DNA from: Pseudomonas marginalis
Lineage (GTDB): Bacteria > Pseudomonadota > Gammaproteobacteria > Pseudomonadales > Pseudomonadaceae
Assembly: GCF_024169655.1 (NCBI RefSeq)
Contig: NZ_JALJWV010000001.1
Span: forward strand, 315,001-379,000
Length of the DNA stretch: 64,000 nt
Direction of reading: 5' to 3'
The translations under genes and the position numbers were made by a program. This document shows positions 58,354 through 64,000 of this stretch, piece by piece (position 1 is the stretch's first letter; each line of letters opens with the position of its first letter). The notes under the pieces are model-generated. The model had not been told where the DNA came from. It saw nothing but the letters and a program-made list of their open reading frames with translations, and made no database searches.

Positions 58354-59011
58354 CGCTCAGGGGAAGGTCGGCGCTGCTGTCTTGCATGCGCAGCACGGTG
58401 CTGTCGCCCTGGGTTTCCAGCAGTTCGATGGTGTGGACCAGCGTGCCGCCGTCGATATTGATCTGATTGAACACTTGCTTGAGCAGCAGCGAGCGCGGGG
58501 TCAGCGTCAGCTTCCACTGCTCGGCTTCACCCTGTAGTTGCAGGTCGAAGTCACGCTGCAAGCCGCTGCTGTCGCCCTGGAGCACGGCGAGGAACAGGCG
58601 GTTCTGTTCGGCCCCGGCGCTCTTGTTCGGCAGCGTTTGCCAGCCATTGGCATCCCGCCGCGCAATGCCTTGGGCGCTGATGCGGTAATCCTGTTGCAGT
58701 GGGGTTTTGAGCAGCCACAGCAGGCCGTGGTCCTTGGCCAGGACGAAGGTGCCTTTGCTGACCAAGGGTTGCGGCAGGGCGCGCAGGTGTTTTTCCTGGA
58801 TAAAGCTGCCGTGGATCACGCTGGGTTTGGCCAACTGATCGCTGAGTTGCTGCAGGTCGAAGGCCTGGGCCGCCGCCGAAAAACCAAACAACGCGAACAC
58901 TGTAGGAGCGAGCTTGCTCGCGAAAAACCGGAGGGCACCACGGGGTGTCAGGTGACCAGCGTTATCGTTGACGATCTTCGCGAGCAAGCTCGCTCCTACA
59001 GGGCTCAGCAT
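58325..59011 (-). CDS. LolA-like periplasmic carrier with REPIN-derived N-terminus
   Basis: The 228-residue protein is related to outer-membrane lipoprotein carrier LolA: FDLQQLSDQLAKPSVIHGSFIQEKHL, then KGTFVLAKDHGLLWLLKTPL. The only usable ATG, 59011 (ATGCTGA, overlapping the thioesterase stop), places the first ~37 residues ([13 protein letters not shown] to FFASKLAPT) inside a 102-base REPIN. The hydrophobic core VFALFGFSAAAQA and signal cleavage site AQA/F lie just beyond it. REPIN length is a multiple of three, so the frame stays open. Expected to shuttle the pigment or lipid conjugate to the outer membrane. Confidence 0.85.
   Translation of the reverse strand: MLSPVGASLLAKIVNDNAGHLTPRGALRFFASKLAPTVFALFGFSAAAQAFDLQQLSDQLAKPSVIHGSFIQEKHLRALPQPLVSKGTFVLAKDHGLLWLLKTPLQQDYRISAQGIARRDANGWQTLPNKSAGAEQNRLFLAVLQGDSSGLQRDFDLQLQGEAEQWKLTLTPRSLLLKQVFNQINIDGGTLVHTIELLETQGDSTVLRMQDSSADLPLSDAEQHDFAQ
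58900..59001. repeat. REPIN (GTAGGAGCGAGC type) inside the LolA-like gene
   Basis: Inverted arms CTGTAGGAGCGAGCTTGCTC and complement, 102 bases overall, in coding sequence. The inner part shares ATCGTCAACGATAACGC with the REPIN at 25412 (read in the matching direction). It lies three bases past the thioesterase stop codon. Confidence 0.92.
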
Positions 59012-59433
59012 TTCAGGGCCTTTTCGACGGCGTGGGTGAAGACGGTGGGTGAGGCCAGTTGCATCTCGCGGCTGGCGATGTCGACCGCCACTTGCACCGT
59101 GCTGGCGCGGGTCAGGCGTTCGCCGCTGGCGCGGTCGGTGATCAGGTAGTTGACCTTCAAACGGTTCTCCCATTCCACCAGGCTGGCGCGCACGTTGATC
59201 GTCTGGCCGAAGGTAGCGCCGCGCACATAGCGCAGTTGCAGGTCGATCACCGGCCAGGCGTAGCCGGATTCGAGCATCGCCGTGTAGTTGTGGCCGATCT
59301 TGTCGAGCAAGGCGCAGCGGGCGATTTCCAGGTACTTCACGTAGTGCCCGTGCCAGACCACGTTCATGGTATCGATGTCGAAAAACGGCACGAGGATTTC
59401 AGTGTCGCAATGCAGCACGCCCTGACTACGCAT
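59005..59433 (-). CDS. 4HBT-type acyl-thioesterase of the APE cluster
   Basis: The 142-residue hotdog thioesterase has the YbgC-like motif FFDIDTMNVVWHGHYVKYLEIAR, whose Asp and His are catalytic in the family. Expected to release or edit acyl chains from the ACP, the role of ApeK in described clusters. The start overlaps the ammonia-lyase gene by eight bases. Confidence 0.87.
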   Translation of the reverse strand: MRSQGVLHCDTEILVPFFDIDTMNVVWHGHYVKYLEIARCALLDKIGHNYTAMLESGYAWPVIDLQLRYVRGATFGQTINVRASLVEWENRLKVNYLITDRASGERLTRASTVQVAVDIASREMQLASPTVFTHAVEKALKC

Positions 59434-60967
59434 GCAGCCTCCAGTGTTGCTCGGCGATGCGTTGCAGGCACAGGCGCAGTTCGCCTTCGAGGGCGCGGTC
59501 TTCGATCACTGGCGGGAAGTCTTTGGCCAGCTCGCTGTGCATCGCCGCCAACGCCGGCGGCAGTGGGCGCGCCTCGGCGGCCTGGGCGCGCAGCCACACG
59601 CCTTGGTTGGCAGCGAGCAGGGTGGCGGCGGCGACCTGTTCGGTCAGCTCCAGCACGCGGATCGCATCACGGGCGGCGATGGTGCCCATGCTCACTTTGT
59701 CCTGGTTGTGGCACTCGGTGGAGCGCGAGAACACGCTGGCCGGCATGGTGTTTTTCAGCGCTTCGGCGGTCCAGGCGCTGGTGCCGATCTGCACCGCTTT
59801 GAAGCCATGGTTGATCATCGCGCGATCGGCCGGGGCGCCCGACAGGTTGCTCGGCAGGCCGTGGTTGTAACGCACGTCGACCAGCAGCGCGAGCTGGCGG
59901 TCGAGCAGGTCGGCGACGTTGGCCACCAGGGTCTTGAGGCTGTCCATGGCGAAGGCGATGTGCCCGCCATAGAAGTGCCCGCCGTGCAGCACGCGCTCTT
60001 CTTCGGCGTCGATGATCGGGTTGTCGTTGGCGCTGTTGAGTTCGATCTCGATGAACGAGCGCAGCCAGTTCAGGCTGTCGGCCAGCACGCCGAGGACGTG
60101 GGGCGCGCAGCGCAACGAGTAGCGATCCTGCAAACGGTGCAGCGGCGCAGTCGGCGCATCAATCGCCAGATCCTTGCGCAACCACGCGGCGACTTGCATC
60201 TGCCCCGGGTGCGGCTTGGCGGCGAACAGGCGCTCGTCGAAGTGTTCCGGGTTGCCTTGCAGCGCCACCACGTTCAGCGCGGTGATGCGCGTGGCCAGTT
60301 GCAGCAGGTAGTCGGCGCGGGCGAAGGCCAGGCAGGCGAGGCCGGTCATCACGGCGGTGCCGTTCATCAGCGCGAGGGCTTCCTTGGGGCGCAGTACCAG
60401 CGGTTCCCAGCCCAGTTCGCGGTGCACGTCGATGGCCTGGCGGCGTTCGCCACGGAACAGCACGTCGCGTTCGCCGGACAGCGTCGCGGCCACGTAGGAC
60501 AGCGGCGTCAGGTCGCCGCTGGCGCCCACCGAGCCTTCTTCCGGGATCAGCGGCAGCACATCGTGTTCGAGGAACGCGTGCAGGCGTTCGAGCAGTTCCA
60601 CGCGCACCCCGGACACGCCGTGGCACAGCGACTGCAAGCGCGCCGCGAGCACGGCACGGGTGGCTTGGGCGTCGAGCAACTTGCCCAGGCCGCAACCGTG
60701 GAAGGTGTACAGGTGACGCGGCAGGGCTTCGACGTGCTGCAACGGCACGGCCACCACGCACGAGTCGCCATAACCGGTGGTCACGCCGTAGATCACGCCT
60801 TCCTTGTCCAGCAGCGAGTCGAGGAACTGCGCGCCCTTGGCGATGCGCTGGCGATAGGCGGCATCGTCCTGCAAGTGCGTGGGCGCCTGACGGTTGGCCA
60901 GGGCCAATACGTCTTCAATGCGCAAAGCGCGTTCGCCAAACGTTACCGGCTCAAGATGCGTCGTCAT
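59426..60967 (-). CDS. MIO-type aromatic amino acid ammonia-lyase of the APE cluster
   Basis: The 513-residue member of the histidine/phenylalanine/tyrosine ammonia-lyase family has the self-forming MIO cofactor triad A149-S150-G151 in GSVGASGDLTPLSY and catalytic tyrosines Y60 and Y66 (VIYGVTTGYGDS). The substrate-selectivity pair is F89-H90 (LYTFHGCG), unlike HAL (S-H) or plant PAL (F-L). In an APE operon it probably makes a cinnamate or coumarate starter. The start overlaps the acyltransferase gene by 17 bases. Confidence 0.88.
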   Translation of the reverse strand: MTTHLEPVTFGERALRIEDVLALANRQAPTHLQDDAAYRQRIAKGAQFLDSLLDKEGVIYGVTTGYGDSCVVAVPLQHVEALPRHLYTFHGCGLGKLLDAQATRAVLAARLQSLCHGVSGVRVELLERLHAFLEHDVLPLIPEEGSVGASGDLTPLSYVAATLSGERDVLFRGERRQAIDVHRELGWEPLVLRPKEALALMNGTAVMTGLACLAFARADYLLQLATRITALNVVALQGNPEHFDERLFAAKPHPGQMQVAAWLRKDLAIDAPTAPLHRLQDRYSLRCAPHVLGVLADSLNWLRSFIEIELNSANDNPIIDAEEERVLHGGHFYGGHIAFAMDSLKTLVANVADLLDRQLALLVDVRYNHGLPSNLSGAPADRAMINHGFKAVQIGTSAWTAEALKNTMPASVFSRSTECHNQDKVSMGTIAARDAIRVLELTEQVAAATLLAANQGVWLRAQAAEARPLPPALAAMHSELAKDFPPVIEDRALEGELRLCLQRIAEQHWRLHA

Positions 60968-61886
60968 CGGTCTTCCAGAAAGGGTAAAAGTTGAACCATT
61001 GTTGGGGCGCTTCCAGGCAGAACTGGCCCAGGCGTGCGGCGTAGCGCGCGGTCCACAGGGCTATGACCTGCTCGCGGGTGCTGCGTTTCCATTCGATCAG
61101 TTGGGTAAACGGTTCGATGGTCAGGCGATAGCGGCCCTGGTGCTTGAGGCACATCAGCAGGTTGACCGGGCATTTCAGCAGCCCGGCCAGCAGCCACGGG
61201 CCTTGGGGGAAGGCGGCATCGTGGCCGAGGAAGTCCACGCGCACCGTGCGCCCGCCGTGCAGCGGCACGCGGTCACCGGCGATGGCCAGCCATTCGCCGT
61301 CGTCCAGGCGCTGGCTGAGCAGCAGCATGGTGGCCGGGTCCAGCTCGCTGACCTGGATCAGGCGCAAATGGGTCGCGCCGGCTTCGCCCAGCAGACGGTT
61401 GAAGCGTTCGGCGTGCTTGGTGTGGACCAGCACGTTCATGGTGACTTTTTCGCCAATCTCCGCGAGCGCGCGGCACACTTCGAGGTTGCCCAGGTGCGCG
61501 CCCACCAGCATCTGCCCGCGTTGGCCGCGCAGTTGGCCGCGCAATTGCGCCGGGTCGTTGATTTCGATCTGCTCGATGCGCAGCTTGCCGTTCCATACGT
61601 CGAGCTTGTCCAGCAGCGCATCGGCAAACGCCATGAACTGGCCGAAGACTTTGCGCAGGGTCGGGCGCAGCTCATCACGGCCGCTCCATTGCGCCAGGCG
61701 CTGCTGGTAATGCCAGGCGCTCTGGCGCGCGGTGCGGCCGAACAAGAAGAAGTACAACACGATGCCGTACAACAGCGGGCTCAACAGTCGGCGCCCGAGC
61801 AGCTTGGCGGCGACAGCGGTGAGTTTCATCAGCCAGAAACTGCCGCGCTCTTCGCGGTCGGCCCAGTGTTTGCCGCTGTCGCTCAT
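60951..61886 (-). CDS. LpxL/HtrB-type lipid acyltransferase of the APE cluster
   Basis: The 311-residue protein of the lysophospholipid/lipid A acyltransferase family has an N-terminal hydrophobic helix (LLSPLLYGIVLYFFLFG) and the HxxxxE motif in VGAHLGNLEVCRAL, then IAGDRVPLHGGRTV. It likely attaches an acyl chain to the lipid anchor of the polyene. ATG 61886 overlaps the glycosyltransferase stop by four bases. Frames further upstream are shadows of neighbouring genes. Confidence 0.88.
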   Translation of the reverse strand: MSDSGKHWADREERGSFWLMKLTAVAAKLLGRRLLSPLLYGIVLYFFLFGRTARQSAWHYQQRLAQWSGRDELRPTLRKVFGQFMAFADALLDKLDVWNGKLRIEQIEINDPAQLRGQLRGQRGQMLVGAHLGNLEVCRALAEIGEKVTMNVLVHTKHAERFNRLLGEAGATHLRLIQVSELDPATMLLLSQRLDDGEWLAIAGDRVPLHGGRTVRVDFLGHDAAFPQGPWLLAGLLKCPVNLLMCLKHQGRYRLTIEPFTQLIEWKRSTREQVIALWTARYAARLGQFCLEAPQQWFNFYPFWKTDDDAS

Positions 61887-62617
61887 GCCTGCCACCGTCG
61901 CCACAGAATCATCGGTGCGCGCACCAACATGCCGAAGAACAGCCGGGTGTGCATGGCCGAGATGCGCACGTTGTCGCGGAACAGGCGGAAGTGCGACAGG
62001 CCGTCGGCGGGGTAATGCACCTTCGTCGGCAGCCAGCGCATCGGCTGGTTGCGCCAGGCCAGGCGCACCAGGATGTCCGAGTCGAAATCCATGTGGGTGC
62101 CGATGTAGGCCGAGTCCATCAGGGCCAGGGTCGGTGCCAGCGGGTACACGCGAAAGCCGCACATCGAATCGCGAATCTGCAGCGACAGGGTGTTGATCCA
62201 CACCCACACGTGGGTCAGGTAACGCGCGTACAGGCGGCCCTTGGGCACGCTGTCGTCGTATTCGGGGTAGCCGCAGATCACCGCCGTGGGGTGTCGGCGC
62301 GAGGTGTCGATAAAGTGCTCGACTTCGCGCAGGTCATGTTGGCCGTCGGCGTCCACTTGCAGGGCATGGGTAAAGCCCAGGCGCGCCGCTTCGCGGAAAC
62401 CCGCCATCACGGCGCTGCCCTTGCCTTGGTTGGTGGGCAGGGTGAGCAGGCTGACGTTGTCGAGGCTCGCCAATTGCGCCAGCACCGCCGCGCATGCCGG
62501 GCTGCTGCCATCGTCCACCAGCAGGCACGGCAGGCCGCTGTCGAGCAGGCTGTGGACCACGGCCGGTACGGCGGCTTCATGGTTGTAGACCGGGATCAGG
62601 GCGCAGGGGTTATGCAT
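61883..62617 (-). CDS. Family 2 glycosyltransferase of the APE cluster
   Basis: This 244-residue GT-A fold glycosyltransferase, like dolichol-phosphate mannosyltransferases, opens with [19 protein letters not shown]. It has the nucleotide-sugar acidic motifs LLVDDGSS and DADGQHD, then GFRVYP. One short hydrophobic stretch near the C-terminus may touch the membrane. It probably adds the sugar that links the aryl head group to the lipid. The ATG at 62617 overlaps the previous stop by eight bases. Confidence 0.88.
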   Translation of the reverse strand: MHNPCALIPVYNHEAAVPAVVHSLLDSGLPCLLVDDGSSPACAAVLAQLASLDNVSLLTLPTNQGKGSAVMAGFREAARLGFTHALQVDADGQHDLREVEHFIDTSRRHPTAVICGYPEYDDSVPKGRLYARYLTHVWVWINTLSLQIRDSMCGFRVYPLAPTLALMDSAYIGTHMDFDSDILVRLAWRNQPMRWLPTKVHYPADGLSHFRLFRDNVRISAMHTRLFFGMLVRAPMILWRRWQA

Positions 62618-64000
62618 GCGCAGGTTCCAGTTGAATCCGGCCACTGGAGCAGGCCGCGACGCCGTTACGGTAGGCGAAATACAGCTTGCTGCGTTCCGGG
62701 TCGAAGCGCAGGTGCAGTTCGATCTGGTCGCCGGGGCGCACCAGTTGCTGGAACTTGAGCACTTCCATGCCGGCAAAGGTTGCCGGCAGGTCGAGCAGTT
62801 GCTGGCCGAAGTTGAACGCCCACTCCACCTGCACCACGCCCGGCAGCACTGGCGTCACCGGGAAGTGGCCGCTGAAGTAGGCCAGGTCCGGCGGGATGCT
62901 CAGTTGCAGGGTCCATTCGCCGTCGATTTCGACTTGTTCCAGCACGTCCGGTGCTTTTGGCCGGGGCGCGAGTAGCAGTGCTTCGATGTCGGCCTGGGGC
63001 AGCTTGCCTTGGCTGTTCAGGGGCAAGTGCCGCAGTAGACGCCAGCGACGCGGCAGGGCCAGGGCTTCGCAGTGTTGGCTGAGGTGTTGGCGCAGGGTTT
63101 GCGTGACGGTACGCCGGCCCTGGTTGCGCAGGGCATGCAGGCCATCGGCGCTCAGCACCACGAGAGCCCCGAGGCTGGCGCGGTTTTCCTGGACCACGCC
63201 CAGGCGGGTGTCGGCGACCCAGGGGTGCGCCATCAGGGCCTGTTCGAGCATGGGCAGGGAGATACGTTTTTCTTCCAGTTTGACGATGCGATCCAGGCGG
63301 CCCAGCAGTTCGAAGCGGCCATCGGCATGCAGGCGGGCGGCGTCGGCGGTCTGTTCGATATGCCCGACGGGCAGGTACGGTGAGGCGATGCACAGGGCGC
63401 CGTCGGCGTCCTGGCTCAGTTTTACGTCGGCGAACGGTTGCCACGGTTGCGCGCCCTGGCGCCAGGCAATGCCGCCGGTTTCCGAGCTGCCGAGGATTTC
63501 CGTCGGCCATTGCTGCAAGCGCTCGTACAGGCTGGCGGCCGCGTCGATGGGCAAGGCGCCGCCGGAGGAGAACACCCGCGACACTTGGCTCAGGGCCGGC
63601 CAGTCGAGGTTGTCGCCCATCCGCTTGAGCAGCGCCGGGCTGGCGACCCAGGCGAACTGTGGGTGCTCGCGGCTGGCGCGCTGCAAATCCTCCGGGAAGG
63701 CCAGTTGGCGGCGCACGAAGGTACGGCCGGCGCATAACGGCCACAGCACGCGGAACAACAAACCGTAGATGTGCTGGGTGGCGACGCTGCCGATGATGCA
63801 CGCGTCTTTAAGGTCTGCGCCCCACAGCGCTTCCAGGGCCTGCACCTCGTTGGCCAGTTGGCGCAGGGTCTTGTCGATGCGCTTGGGTTCGCCGCTGGAG
63901 CCGGAGGTACACAGGCTCAATTGGCACGCATCCAAATCGAGGGCGGCAGGGCTCAACGGCGCTTGATACAGCGCGTCCAGATCGGCGGCTTCGGTCAGCC
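62610..64000 (-). CDS. AMP-dependent acyl ligase fused to hotdog dehydratase (partial)
   Basis: The C-terminal ~463 residues of a larger protein; the frame is open to the right edge, so the start lies outside. Visible ligase motifs: [19 protein letters not shown] (phosphate loop), [30 protein letters not shown], and a C-terminal NSQGKLPQ. After a short linker a ~115-residue hotdog domain follows ([25 protein letters not shown]), like ApeI/FabA dehydratases. In E. coli-type clusters these are two proteins (ApeH and ApeI). It likely loads the aryl starter and dehydrates intermediates. Confidence 0.87.
   Translation of the reverse strand, partial: LTEAADLDALYQAPLSPAALDLDACQLSLCTSGSSGEPKRIDKTLRQLANEVQALEALWGADLKDACIIGSVATQHIYGLLFRVLWPLCAGRTFVRRQLAFPEDLQRASREHPQFAWVASPALLKRMGDNLDWPALSQVSRVFSSGGALPIDAAASLYERLQQWPTEILGSSETGGIAWRQGAQPWQPFADVKLSQDADGALCIASPYLPVGHIEQTADAARLHADGRFELLGRLDRIVKLEEKRISLPMLEQALMAHPWVADTRLGVVQENRASLGALVVLSADGLHALRNQGRRTVTQTLRQHLSQHCEALALPRRWRLLRHLPLNSQGKLPQADIEALLLAPRPKAPDVLEQVEIDGEWTLQLSIPPDLAYFSGHFPVTPVLPGVVQVEWAFNFGQQLLDLPATFAGMEVLKFQQLVRPGDQIELHLRFDPERSKLYFAYRNGVAACSSGRIQLEPAHA

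Overview
The window is a GC-rich, tightly packed chromosomal segment from a fluorescent Pseudomonas, most likely the P. fluorescens group. The evidence is the medium-chain-length polyhydroxyalkanoate (PHA) cluster phaC1-phaZ-phaC2-phaD with phaI-phaF, the tatABC-hisE-hisI-ubiBJE order, the pilMNOPQ-aroKB-damX-gltBD-hemE order, and several REP/REPIN palindromes of the GTGGGAGGGGGC and GTAGGAGCGAGC types. I found no rRNA, tRNA, CRISPR array, phage or transposase gene.

Layout. 1-5.4 kb (minus): start of rsmE, tatC, tatB, tatA, hisE, hisI, ubiB, ubiJ, ubiE. 5.5-7.2 kb (plus): a small PHA-system protein, then the phasin genes phaI and phaF. 7.3-14.8 kb: a chaperone-usher fimbrial operon (major pilin, two chaperones, usher, adhesin, extra pilin; minus) with a divergent orphan LuxR-type response regulator. 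This block sits between phaF and phaD, which usually lie side by side. 14.9-20 kb (minus): phaD, phaC2, phaZ, phaC1. 20.2-27.7 kb (minus): DUF971 protein, hslU, hslV behind a sigma-32 type promoter, SPOR protein, argS, priA. 28-29.8 kb (plus): rpmE and maeB. 30-32.5 kb (minus): mrcA. 32.7-47.1 kb (plus): a reduced pilM, pilN, a pilO-pilP fusion, a short pilQ, aroK, aroB, damX-like, gltB, gltD, hemE. 47.2-49.5 kb: an MFS exporter and a divergent LysR regulator.

49.5-64 kb (minus): most of an aryl polyene (APE) biosynthetic operon that runs off the right edge. It holds an AMP-ligase fused to a hotdog dehydratase, glycosyltransferase, LpxL-type acyltransferase, MIO ammonia-lyase, thioesterase, LolA-like carrier, MMPL exporter, halogenase-like flavoprotein, methyltransferase, DUF3261 lipoprotein, and a KS-DH-KR-KS block in the order of apeO-P-Q-R, followed by a small lipoprotein. 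Most genes overlap by 1 to about 30 bases. The expected product is a membrane-anchored polyene pigment built on an aryl starter.

Points most worth following up: a REPIN that now encodes the signal-peptide N-terminus of the APE LolA-like protein; a halogenase signature (WxWxIP plus the conserved lysine) in the APE flavoprotein; the pared-down PilM / PilO-PilP / PilQ set; and the fimbrial block inside the PHA locus.
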